Position numbers and translations under genes: made by a program. The notes below the pieces were generated by a model that saw nothing but the letters and a program-made list of their open reading frames with translations, made no database searches and was not told the origin of the DNA. From Nostoc sp. ATCC 43529 (GTDB taxonomy: Bacteria > Cyanobacteriota > Cyanobacteriia > Cyanobacteriales > Nostocaceae), in assembly GCA_003326205.1 (NCBI GenBank), contig LWTK01000046.1, positions 62,001 through 126,000 of the forward strand: a stretch of 64,000 bases of DNA. Direction: 5' to 3'. This document shows positions 16,143 through 24,841 of the stretch, piece after piece (positions within the stretch are counted from its first letter, which is position 1; every line of letters starts with the position of its first letter).

Positions 16143-18422
16143 ATGTCATACACAATTACCGGAAAAGTTTACCAAGCTGAAAATACTCAAGGAATCCCTA
16201 ATCTTGTCATCACTGCATTCGATAGTGACTTAATTGGTCAACCAGATCGCCTTGGAGAAACCACTACTAATCAGCAAGGTGAATTTACAATTACCTATTC
16301 TGAAAAAGATTTTCAAGATCAATTATTTGAAGTAAATCCAGATATATATATTGTTGTCAAAACTGCTGATGCCTCTAAGATTCTACACAGCACTCAGAAA
16401 ACAATTCGTCGTCAAGCTAGTAAAAACGAACATTTTGATATACCAATTCCCCAAGAAATATTAGATGCAGATGCTGTCGATGCTAAACCGTTATTAAAAC
16501 TTTTAATTGGCGTCGCTTGGATTGATGGAGAACTTGAACCTGGCGAAGTGACATACCTCCAACAACTCGCCACAACAAAAGGACTCAGCAACGACCCAGA
16601 AATCGCCAGCTTATTATCGAATAAACAACCGGTTTCTGCTCAACAAGCTTATGACTGGGTACAAGCTTATTTAGGTACAAATCCGAGTCCACAAAAATTT
16701 GTGGAATTGGATGAAGCTCTAGAAAGCTTAGTAGCTAGTGATACAGTAATTGATGAAAAAGAAAAGGAACTGTTAGCGGCTTTTGCTGACAAAGAAAATC
16801 GCAAAACTACTCTCCAACAACGCTTGGGCAGTATCTTCCTCGATGCTAACTTCATCGCTAAAGTAACTCCTGATACCCCAGTTTCACCAGAAACAGCTCG
16901 TAAAAATCTGAAAAAAGGCTTTGCCTATGCTCGTGTTCCCCAGGCAATTATCAGTAAATTCACTAGCGTACAAACCAATCCAGAAGTCAAAGAAGATTTA
17001 GCCCATCGCTTTTTAACTCTCAATTTCGCCCCAGTCCGTAAAGAAATTACGGCGGATAACCTAGAAGTCATTGGCAAACTGCCACAAGAGTTATCGGGAA
17101 TGTTTTTCCGTATTGGCCCTAACCCCCGCTTCGCTCCCTTGGGTCTGTATCATTGGTTTGATGGGGATGGCATGGTTCATGGGGTAAACATCAAAAATGG
17201 TAGTGCGAGTTATCGAAATCGTTACGTCCGTACCGAAGGGCTGAAAATTGAAGAAAAAGAAGGTAGAGCTATTTGGCCAGGGTTACTGAATCTACCCCGC
17301 TTCGATGAACCCCACGGCATCATGATGAAAAATGTTGCTAATACTGCTTTAGCTTGGCATCACGGGCGCTTACTAGCTCTCTGGGAAGGAGGAGAACCCT
17401 ATGAGCTGCGGGTTCCTGACTTAGAAACCGTTGGCCCTTATACGTTTAATGATGAGTTGACATTTCCCTTCACCGCCCACCCCAAAATCGATCCCAAAAC
17501 TGGGGAAATGATGTTCTTTGGTTATCAACCCTTAACCAAGCCCTACATCCAATACGGCATCGTCTCACCAGAGGGAAAAATTGTCAAAACTATGCCTATT
17601 GACATTCCTTCCCCTATTAGTACCCACGATTTCGCCATTACTGAAAAATACACGATTTTCTTGGATATGCCTTTGGCTCTCAAACCAATGCGAGTTATGC
17701 AAGGCAAAATTCCTCTGGTTTTTGAACGCAATAAACCCAGTCGTTTTGGGATTATTCCTCGACATGGTGGTGAAATGCGCTGGTTTAGTGTGCCAAGTTG
17801 CATGGTTTATCACATCGTCAATGCCTACGAAGAAGGAAACGAAGTGATTTTAGTCGCCTATCGCATGGATTGGACGCAACTATTTATCCGTGACATAGAA
17901 AACCCCCTGATTTTTCCCAGCACTGATGCCCTACTGGAAAAAGTCGAACCGGAACTCACAAAATTGTATCGTTGGCGGTTTAATTTATCCACTGGTCAAG
18001 TTAAAGAGGAAGTACTTGACGATGAAGTTGCTGAATTTCCCCGCATTAACGATAACTATGTAGGACGCAAGATGCGTTATGTTTACTCTGGACTGGCGGC
18101 CGTGTATATGGAACGCCCCTTATTTGATGGAGTCAAGAAGTACGATTTAGCAGCAGGAACGACGGAAACTAAACATTTCGGTCGCGGACGTTTTGGTGGT
18201 GAATGTGTCTTTGCTCCTCGCCCTGGCGGCCAAGCTGAAGATGACGGCTGGGTGCTGACTTATGTTTACGATGCCGTGGAAAAGCGATCGGAATTAATAG
18301 TTCTAGATGCCAAGAATATCACTGCGGAACCTGTTGCCCGCGTACTCATTCCCCAACGAATTCCCTTTGGTTTCCACTGTGAATGGGTTTCTTCTGAGAA
18401 AATAGCGAAAGCTAAGAGGTAG
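16143..18422 (+). CDS. Carotenoid cleavage oxygenase with N-terminal TTR-like and TerB-like domains
   Basis: 759 residues, far longer than the ~480 usual for this family. Residues 1-105 look like a transthyretin/carboxypeptidase-regulatory-type beta domain (YTITGKVYQAENTQGIPN, then GEFTITY). Residues ~115-235 look like a TerB-like helical domain (LLKLLIGVAWIDGELEPGE). From ~280 on is the RPE65-type carotenoid oxygenase, with PQELSGMFFRIGPNPRF and the four iron-ligand histidines in FTAHPKI, STHDFAI, MVYHIVNAYEE and FGFHCEW. It should cleave a carotenoid double bond with O2; the substrate is unknown. A terminator follows. Two further genes with carotenoid or lipid roles lie downstream. Confidence 0.85.
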   Translation: MSYTITGKVYQAENTQGIPNLVITAFDSDLIGQPDRLGETTTNQQGEFTITYSEKDFQDQLFEVNPDIYIVVKTADASKILHSTQKTIRRQASKNEHFDIPIPQEILDADAVDAKPLLKLLIGVAWIDGELEPGEVTYLQQLATTKGLSNDPEIASLLSNKQPVSAQQAYDWVQAYLGTNPSPQKFVELDEALESLVASDTVIDEKEKELLAAFADKENRKTTLQQRLGSIFLDANFIAKVTPDTPVSPETARKNLKKGFAYARVPQAIISKFTSVQTNPEVKEDLAHRFLTLNFAPVRKEITADNLEVIGKLPQELSGMFFRIGPNPRFAPLGLYHWFDGDGMVHGVNIKNGSASYRNRYVRTEGLKIEEKEGRAIWPGLLNLPRFDEPHGIMMKNVANTALAWHHGRLLALWEGGEPYELRVPDLETVGPYTFNDELTFPFTAHPKIDPKTGEMMFFGYQPLTKPYIQYGIVSPEGKIVKTMPIDIPSPISTHDFAITEKYTIFLDMPLALKPMRVMQGKIPLVFERNKPSRFGIIPRHGGEMRWFSVPSCMVYHIVNAYEEGNEVILVAYRMDWTQLFIRDIENPLIFPSTDALLEKVEPELTKLYRWRFNLSTGQVKEEVLDDEVAEFPRINDNYVGRKMRYVYSGLAAVYMERPLFDGVKKYDLAAGTTETKHFGRGRFGGECVFAPRPGGQAEDDGWVLTYVYDAVEKRSELIVLDAKNITAEPVARVLIPQRIPFGFHCEWVSSEKIAKAKR

Positions 18423-18459
18423 TTAAAAAATGCATTTATCCTAGTTAGGTCAAAATCCT

Positions 18460-18495
18460 GAAACCCAACATTTTTGTATTTGTTGGGTTTCTTTT
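18460..18495 (+). terminator. Rho-independent terminator after the carotenoid oxygenase gene
   Basis: GAAACCCAACA and TGTTGGGTTTC form a perfect 11-bp stem with a 10-base loop, followed by TTTTC, 38 bases after the stop codon. Confidence 0.8.
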
Positions 18496-18762
18496 CGTTC
18501 AAATGACCAACATTTTTTAAAACATCGTCTTAAATTGAACTTGAGCAAGAACTATTTTTGATAAATAGCGAGAATTTTAGTATATGTAGCGACAAAGCAA
18601 AGTTAAATTCTATTAAGAAATTTAAATATAAAATACTCAGAGTATCGAGCATTGTAAAATGATCAGTGGATTTTGTCGATTAAAAAATTCAGTGAAGCTT
18701 AGCTATTAGTAGATATAATCAGTAGTTGATTTCACTAAAATTAATATTACGGAAGGGTCTAA

Positions 18763-19509
18763 TTGACAAATCATTCATTTTGGTATTATTGCTTTTTCTT
18801 ATTCTGCATCACTCTTGGGCGGTATTTTTTGATAGCTGGAGGAGCATATTTGCTCTTTTATTCGTTTTTGGGAAAATCTATCGCTAACAAGAGTTTGCGT
18901 TTGAAACCGTTAATGAATTCTTCCATTAGAAAAGATATTGAATTATCGGTACTCTCCGCAGTGGTTTTTGGTATTTCTGGAGCATTTATCATTTCCGAAT
19001 ATACCTTAGGAGGGACATCATTATACACTGACTTTTATAAATATGGACTATGGTATTTGGTAGTTAGCTTTGTTTTGGTACTAATTCTTCAGGACACATA
19101 CTTTTATTTTGTCCATAGAATGTTTCACCATCCTCTAATTTTTAAATGGATGCATTATGGACACCATCGTTCGGGAGAACCAACACCTTGGAGTTCTTCA
19201 GCATTTGATTTACCAGAGGCGATTATACAATCACTTTTCTTTGTAGGTGTCAGCTTCATAGTTCCGCTGCACTTTCTGACCTTAGTTGCTGCACTTATAA
19301 CTATGACAGTATGGGCAGTGTATACCCATCTTGGATTTGAGATATTTTCATCACCTAAGAGCCACTGGATTGGCAAGTGGCTCATTGGTTCTATGCATCA
19401 TTCAATACATCACCGTAAATATAAAGTACACTACGGTTTATATTTTACGTTCTGGGACAAGCTGCTTGGGACTCAAGACCCTAATTATGAAAATCAAACT
19501 GAAACTTAA
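18763..19509 (+). CDS. Sterol desaturase/fatty acid hydroxylase superfamily protein
   Basis: 248 residues starting at a TTG with GGAAGGG five bases upstream, which decides the start. The histidine clusters HRMFHH, HYGHHRS, HHSIHH and HYG expected for the di-iron site are present. About four membrane-spanning stretches surround them. These enzymes hydroxylate or desaturate membrane-bound lipids, sterols or carotenoids. The tail HYGLYFTFWDKLLGTQDPNY is typical of the superfamily. It converges on crtR, itself a carotenoid hydroxylase, so a carotenoid or lipid substrate is plausible but not shown. Confidence 0.85.
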   Translation: MTNHSFWYYCFFLFCITLGRYFLIAGGAYLLFYSFLGKSIANKSLRLKPLMNSSIRKDIELSVLSAVVFGISGAFIISEYTLGGTSLYTDFYKYGLWYLVVSFVLVLILQDTYFYFVHRMFHHPLIFKWMHYGHHRSGEPTPWSSSAFDLPEAIIQSLFFVGVSFIVPLHFLTLVAALITMTVWAVYTHLGFEIFSSPKSHWIGKWLIGSMHHSIHHRKYKVHYGLYFTFWDKLLGTQDPNYENQTET

Positions 19510-19578
19510 TAGTCATTAGTCGTTGGTCATTGGTCATTGGTTACAAGCAAGAAATAATAAACAATAGTAGAGTAAAGG

Positions 19579-20637
19579 TTATTCACGAGTTTGTGATTCC
19601 TTTTCATTTTTGGTTGTTTGATGGTGAGGGCGGATTCCTATAAAAATATCGTAAATAAACTCTAACAGGTCTTTCTTTTTGAGTAATCCTGAAGTTTGAT
19701 AACAGCCTTTTTCATCTAACAGAGGCTTCATTACGTAGTATGTAGACTGATACTTATACCAGGGAACGCAAGTCCATAAATGATGAACTAAATGATAGTT
19801 TTGCCCTAAAATCAGAATATTGAGAATCCGGCTGGGATATACACGAGCATTTTTCCAGCGATCGCGTTCCGTAAAAGGACGATGGGGTAAATAGTCAAAA
19901 AAGAAGCCCAGTATTAATCCCACTATTCCAGCAGGTACAACCCAAAAATTAAGAACGTACATTAAACAATGATTTTGAATTGCAATATAAAAAATTGCAA
20001 CGACAATTGAACGGCTGATAAACCATTCCAATAACTCGTATTTACGCCACAATCTTCTTTGAAAGAAAAACACTTCATGGGACAAAAACCGAAATGCAAT
20101 TAGCCACAGCGGCCCGCCAGTAGAAACATAATGATCTGGGTCATCTTTGGGATGGTTTACATGAGCATGATGCTGCAAATGCACTCGCGTAAACACTGGG
20201 AAAACAAACCCTAGCATCAAGGCGCTACCATGTCCTAGCATCGCATTAATTATCCGATTGCGGTGGGCAGATTGATGACAAGCATCATGAATTACTGTCC
20301 CGGCACAATGCAAGGCAATAGTATTAATGATAAAGCACACCCAGTCTGGCCATTGCCAAAGCCAGTAACCAAAGTTAGATAAAACCAATGCTCCGACACA
20401 TCCTAAGAATAGTAGTAAAGTCGGATTGAAATCACCAGGAGGCGCTAAAAGTTCCTTGGGCGGAATTTTTGGTAGCTTATTTACTTTAGGCGCTACCACT
20501 ACTTCTGTATTTGTTACGTCTTGTAAAGTGACTTCAAAATTGTTGTCATTTTGCTTTTTATACTTATCAACAAGTGGGTCAATGATGATTAGACTTTTAG
20601 CTGGAATATCAAAAAAATTAGGATCTAAAGAGGTCAT
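19579..20637 (-). CDS. crtR: Beta-carotene hydroxylase CrtR
   Basis: 352 residues from ATG. It has the membrane fatty-acid-desaturase fold: histidine boxes HDACHQSAH, HLQHHAHVNHP and HLVHHLW, with hydrophobic segments around them. The stretches NRIINAMLGHGSALMLGF and FFFQRRLWRKYELLEW match cyanobacterial CrtR rather than acyl-lipid desaturases. CrtR adds hydroxyl groups to the beta-ionone rings to make zeaxanthin and related pigments in the membrane. The first ~70 residues are a polar extension. It lies tail to tail with the hydroxylase-type gene, 69 bases apart. Confidence 0.9.
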   Translation of the reverse strand: MTSLDPNFFDIPAKSLIIIDPLVDKYKKQNDNNFEVTLQDVTNTEVVVAPKVNKLPKIPPKELLAPPGDFNPTLLLFLGCVGALVLSNFGYWLWQWPDWVCFIINTIALHCAGTVIHDACHQSAHRNRIINAMLGHGSALMLGFVFPVFTRVHLQHHAHVNHPKDDPDHYVSTGGPLWLIAFRFLSHEVFFFQRRLWRKYELLEWFISRSIVVAIFYIAIQNHCLMYVLNFWVVPAGIVGLILGFFFDYLPHRPFTERDRWKNARVYPSRILNILILGQNYHLVHHLWTCVPWYKYQSTYYVMKPLLDEKGCYQTSGLLKKKDLLEFIYDIFIGIRPHHQTTKNEKESQTRE

Positions 20638-21533
20638 AATTTTTACTGGTCGCGGTTTCTTGATAAAGTGAGCATGAAATCCCTTTCTTCAGCCAGCACA
20701 GAATAGATTTCTTGCCCCGATTAGAGAGAGGAAACCCTGAAAATCTAGCCGATACTGTTGTCAATTAAAATTGGAATGGGCTGTTAGACCTATGGTGTAA
20801 GAAAATATGCCATTGTACTTCTAAAAAAAGTTTATATGTTAATTGTTTATAATCTTTCAATTTTCAAGAATAAATTTTAGTTTTCAAATTTTTACCTAAG
20901 CATTAGTCAGTATTCAATACCATAAAATGGAACTGATATTAAAAGAGCTAACCTTTTTAATTTCCTGGAGTTTCAAATTCTTAGACTTCAATTTAAACAA
21001 GTAAATCAGGCATATCTTGAGGTTAGAGAGTGGGGAGTAACCAACGGAGAATAAGGTACTTTCATCAGGACTTGCCAATTATAGTTTCTCAATATCTCTT
21101 GCAAAAGTAATTTTTGCACATTTGTAGGCAAAGGGCAAAGGGCAAAGGAAAATTTTGTCTGTTTTGCCGACTTCTACAAAAAGTATATGCACAAGCGATC
21201 GCTTTTGTGTACTGCGATCCCCTAAAATCTGTGCAGGCTTTGTCCTTGTCTATGGTAGATCAGAAGCGATCGCCATCTTTCTAGCCATAGCTGTGACTAT
21301 CTTGACAAAATTAAGATTCTTGACTTAATACCTAGTTTATGCATATTGGTAGGATAAAGTCGAGGTGAAAACTTGCTCAGTATCCAAACCAACCATAACT
21401 CCCAATTATGACATTTAGAAATTTCAACGGCTTTTGTGCAACCTTGATTTATTTATGGCTTGGTAGTGTTGGATGTTTGACCAATTGAAAAATGACTAAA
21501 ATTTCCCAAATCATTAAGTGCTAGGTAAAATAC
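20638..21533. other. Long intergenic region, no gene recognised
   Basis: About 900 bases. It should contain the crtR promoter at its left end. GGGCAAA-type heptamers occur at about 21130-21150, and two HIP1 octamers are present. A 26-codon open frame (21408-21488) has no support. No RNA gene was seen. Confidence 0.4.
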
Positions 21534-21956
21534 ATGTATTATTTATTTCCTCTAATAGTTAATCTACTAACTTTCGGCAGTTTATACACTCCCAGTTTGA
21601 CAACAGCCACCACAACACCAGATTTACCAAAAATGCATTTAACTCAAAAGCTAAACTGCAATAATCCTCAAACTCAGGTACAAATAAATGAATGCAGTAG
21701 GTTGTCTTATCAAAATGCTGATAAAAAATTGAATATAGCTTATCAACAACTACTACCAAAGTTAGACAGAAGTAGAAAACAAAAATTGATTGCTGCCCAG
21801 CAGGCATGGATTAAATTTAGAGATACGACTTGTGAATTTGAGAGAAGCGAATATGAGGGTGGAAGTATAGCCCCTACAATTTATTTTGGTTGTCTAGAAA
21901 ATACCACAAAAGACCGTACCCAACAATTACAGGAATATCTTAAATCTGACCTTTAA
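21534..21956 (+). CDS. LprI-like (DUF1311) secreted protein
   Basis: 140 residues. A hydrophobic N-terminus (MYYLFPLIVNLLTFGSLYT) is a probable signal sequence. The rest has the DUF1311/lysozyme-inhibitor LprI pattern: NCNNPQTQVQINEC, YQQLLPKL, QQAWIKFRDTTCEFE and GCLENTTKDRTQQL, with the paired cysteines. Members are periplasmic and some inhibit lysozyme; the role in a cyanobacterium is unknown. Its 3' end overlaps the Uma2 remnant on the other strand by 17 bases. Confidence 0.8.
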   Translation: MYYLFPLIVNLLTFGSLYTPSLTTATTTPDLPKMHLTQKLNCNNPQTQVQINECSRLSYQNADKKLNIAYQQLLPKLDRSRKQKLIAAQQAWIKFRDTTCEFERSEYEGGSIAPTIYFGCLENTTKDRTQQLQEYLKSDL

Positions 21957-22163
21957 ATTCTGACTCCTCTTTCATCTTTAACCAGCTAAATACCTGTTCT
22001 ACTGTCAACTCTAAATCAACACCATCGATAACAGTCAATTTATCGTTTTGATGACAAAATACTGGTTGTTGATGTGGTTTAAAAACAAGAACTGAGCGGT
22101 CATCAGGATCGAGCAACCATCCCAATTCACAAGTGTATACTAAAACTGCAACACCAATTTTAA
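21940..22163 (-). pseudogene. Uma2-family endonuclease, C-terminal remnant
   Basis: Read leftward, the sequence LGWLLDPDDRSVLVFKPHQQ followed by VDLELTVEQVFSWLKM matches the C-terminal part of Uma2 (DUF820) proteins, an expanded restriction-endonuclease-fold family in cyanobacteria. The N-terminal ~110 residues with the active site are missing. The reading frame runs straight into the left end of the TnpB element, and no matching N-terminal piece was seen beyond the element. The transposon probably inserted in or next to an already damaged gene. Confidence 0.6.
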
Positions 22164-22181
22164 AAGAGAGGTGATAACCGC

Positions 22182-23375
22182 TTGAGGACTGCATACCAGT
22201 ACAAACTACGACCAACAAAACAACAAGCCACAGAAATAGACAGATGGTTGTCTATGCTGTGCGCTCAATACAACTATTTGCTGGCTCGACGTTTCGCCTG
22301 GTATGAACAGAATCGTTGTCCGATTAATGCCTGTCCTCTTGTTTGTCACCTACCAGAGTTGAGGGATAACCCTGACTATTACTCTCAAAAGAAAACACTA
22401 CCTGAACTCAAGAAAACTCATCCCCATTACAGCGATATTTATTCACAGGTTTTGCAGGATGTTGTCAAGCGAGTTAAGGTGACTTTTGATAGATTTTTGA
22501 AAGGTGATAGTAATGGAAAACGAAGCGGTAAGCCCAGATTCAAATCTCGCAGCAGATACCGCACCTTTAATTATCCACAGATAAAAGACGATTGCTTACA
22601 AGGCAACTTAATTAATCTCCCAAAGTTGGGACAGATTAAAGTTGTTTTACATCGACCGTTACCTGATGGATTTAAGGTTAAAACCGTTTCTATCACCAAA
22701 AAGGTTGATGGCTATTACTTAACTCTCAGTCTGGAAGATTCTACGGTTCCAGAAATTAAACCAGATATTAACCCAGAGTCGATAACTGGTATTGACATGG
22801 GGCTGAAAGATTTTCTAACAACTGCTGATGGTAAAACAGTAGCTATTCCTCAATATTATCGTAAAGCTCAAAAACGCCTGAGAGTTATTCAAAAGCGTGT
22901 TTCACGAAGAAAGAAGGGTAGTAACCGTAGACAAAAAGCGGTTAAGCATCTAGGTAAACAACATAAAAAACTTACTGACAAACGCAAGGATTTCCATTTT
23001 AAAACCGCTAATAATCTACTGAAAAAATATGATGTAATCGCTCATGAAGATTTAAACATTAAAGGACTATCAAGGTCTAGACTTTCAAAATCTGTACATG
23101 ATGCTGGGTGGGGGAATTTCTTGTCAATACTGACAAACAAAGCCGAAAATGCTGGTTTGTTGGTAATACCTGTTAAAGCCTCTGGCACAAGTCAAGAATG
23201 TTCTAATTGTGGCGTGAAAGTACCTAAAAAATTACATGAACGATGGCATGATTGCAGTTGCGGTTGCTCTTTGGATCGTGACCATAACGCAGCCATCGTA
23301 ATTAAAAATAGGTCGGTGGGGCATCCCGACTTTAAAGCTCAGTTAATGTCCTATGCTGTCTTCTGGAGTCACTGA
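22182..23375 (+). CDS. tnpB: TnpB RNA-guided nuclease (IS200/IS605 family), second subtype
   Basis: 397 residues from a TTG at 22182. It starts MRTAYQYKLRPTKQQ, as many cyanobacterial TnpB proteins do. The RuvC residues are present: Asp in GIDMGLKDF, Glu in AHEDLNIKG and Asp in LDRDHNAA. The zinc-binding part is CSNCG plus CSCGC. The frame is complete, so the protein may be active. It belongs to a different branch from the TnpB at 7344, and the right-end structures differ as well. Confidence 0.9.
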   Translation: MRTAYQYKLRPTKQQATEIDRWLSMLCAQYNYLLARRFAWYEQNRCPINACPLVCHLPELRDNPDYYSQKKTLPELKKTHPHYSDIYSQVLQDVVKRVKVTFDRFLKGDSNGKRSGKPRFKSRSRYRTFNYPQIKDDCLQGNLINLPKLGQIKVVLHRPLPDGFKVKTVSITKKVDGYYLTLSLEDSTVPEIKPDINPESITGIDMGLKDFLTTADGKTVAIPQYYRKAQKRLRVIQKRVSRRKKGSNRRQKAVKHLGKQHKKLTDKRKDFHFKTANNLLKKYDVIAHEDLNIKGLSRSRLSKSVHDAGWGNFLSILTNKAENAGLLVIPVKASGTSQECSNCGVKVPKKLHERWHDCSCGCSLDRDHNAAIVIKNRSVGHPDFKAQLMSYAVFWSH

Positions 23376-23418
23376 GAAGCCCACACCTACAGCTTGCTGA
23401 GGTGTGGGAGTATGTCAC
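23290..23418 (+). ncRNA. Predicted omegaRNA of TnpB copy 2
   Basis: By analogy with characterised TnpB systems, the 3' end of the gene and right end form the RNA scaffold, closing with the CCCACACC/GGTGTGGG hairpin. The guide would be read from host DNA starting at about 23419 (TTTATCAACGATCGCCACAA). The 5' boundary is inferred. Confidence 0.45.
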
Positions 23419-23746
23419 TTTATCAACGATCGCCACAAACTAAATCCCACAATGATGTTACATTTACTACAATCTAGCTACTATCTAGTAGTCTGCCAAG
23501 CCAAAATTGCCAGGTTTGGACTGGGAAAAGGGGAAAGGGAAAGGGTGAAGGAATAAAAACCTTTTCCCTTTACCCCTTACCCTTTACCCCGCTTGCGTAG
23601 TATCGCCTCAGCCAAACTTGGCGTAATTCATTTTCGTAAAGAATTGTAATCTAAAATCCCAAATCTAAAATCCAAAATTGGTACAAGTCACTCACTACGG
23701 TAGTCTAGATGAGAGTGAATTAATCCCTGGTTTGATATATCGTTTT

Positions 23747-24718
23747 ATGACATCAGCTGTTTCTAGTCCTCCGCGCACAATTCGTATCGGTTCACGCAAA
23801 AGCCAACTTGCTCTAGTTCAAACCTATTGGGTACAGGAGCAACTGCAAAAAAGCTATCCAGATATCACTTTTGAAGTCCACACCATGTCTACCCAAGGCG
23901 ACAAAATCTTGGATGTAGCATTAGCCAAGATTGGTGATAAAGGACTTTTTACTAAAGAACTTGAGTTGGGAATGCTCAATGGCGAGATTGACTTTGCAGT
24001 TCATTCCCTCAAGGATCTGCCAACTAACTTACCCGAAGGGTTAACACTAGCAGCAATTACCGAACGGGAAAACCCAGCCGATGCGCTAGTGGTGCATGAA
24101 AAGCACAAAGATAAACAAATCGAGACTCTGCCAGAAGGTGCAGTCATCGGTACATCTTCTCTGCGGCGGTTAGCACAGTTACGCCATCGCTTCCCCCACT
24201 TCACTTTTAAAGATGTCCGGGGAAATTTGATTACACGGTTGGCAAAACTCGATGCTGGTGAATATGATGCCTTGATTTTGGCAGCCGCAGGTTTAGGGCG
24301 ATTGGAAATGAGCGATCGCATTCATCAAATCTTACCCCAAGACATCTCCCTCCATGCCGTTGGCCAAGGCGCATTAGGAATCGAATGCCGTGCCGATGAT
24401 AGCGAATTAATTTCTCTACTCAAAGCGATCGAACATCCTCAAACACGCGATCGCTGTCTCGCCGAACGAGCTTTTTTACGGGATTTAGAGGGCGGTTGTC
24501 AAGTACCTATCGGTGTAAATACAGAAATCTCTGGCGAACAATTGACTTTAACAGGCATAGTTGCCAGCATAGATGGCCAAAAGCTAGTAAAAGATAGCCT
24601 CACTGGAGAAGCCAGCAAAGCCGAAGCACTAGGTACACAACTAGCACATCTGTTGCGGGACAAAGGAGCCAAAGAAATTTTAGAAGAAATTTTTACGGTG
24701 ATTGGGCGGGGTTCCTAA
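23747..24718 (+). CDS. hemC: Porphobilinogen deaminase (hydroxymethylbilane synthase)
   Basis: 323 residues from the ATG at 23747 (MTSAVSSPPRTIRIGSRKSQ). The frame is open 69 bases further back, but the shorter form has the normal length. It joins four porphobilinogen molecules to hydroxymethylbilane in the heme and chlorophyll pathway. The cofactor-binding cysteine is in EGGCQVPIG (about Cys251); other family motifs are HSLKDLPT and GTSSLRR. Cytoplasmic. It precedes glgA by 123 bases on the same strand. Confidence 0.95.
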   Translation: MTSAVSSPPRTIRIGSRKSQLALVQTYWVQEQLQKSYPDITFEVHTMSTQGDKILDVALAKIGDKGLFTKELELGMLNGEIDFAVHSLKDLPTNLPEGLTLAAITERENPADALVVHEKHKDKQIETLPEGAVIGTSSLRRLAQLRHRFPHFTFKDVRGNLITRLAKLDAGEYDALILAAAGLGRLEMSDRIHQILPQDISLHAVGQGALGIECRADDSELISLLKAIEHPQTRDRCLAERAFLRDLEGGCQVPIGVNTEISGEQLTLTGIVASIDGQKLVKDSLTGEASKAEALGTQLAHLLRDKGAKEILEEIFTVIGRGS

Positions 24719-24841
24719 GCAATTGCACAAGCGGATGTGATTAGATAAGTAAGTAATCAATAAACAGTCATCAGTAGTCAGCAAACAGTAAAAAACTGAT
24801 AACTGAATCGCTGTATAGGCACCGGGGAAACAAAACTTACC

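Larger units (their letters stand above)
22165..23418 (+). mobile_element. IS200/IS605-superfamily element, TnpB only, copy 2
   Basis: A tnpB gene without tnpA. The right end has a CCCACACC/GGTGTGGG hairpin (23380-23408) followed by AGTATGTCAC, the typical end of this subgroup. The left end is placed just before the TTG start, where the Uma2 remnant stops, and is approximate. Confidence 0.7.

Noticed and set aside
21408..21488. 26-codon frame ending LWLGSVGCLTN, like a tiny lipoprotein
   Set aside because: Too short to judge, no ribosome site, and nothing conserved known to me.
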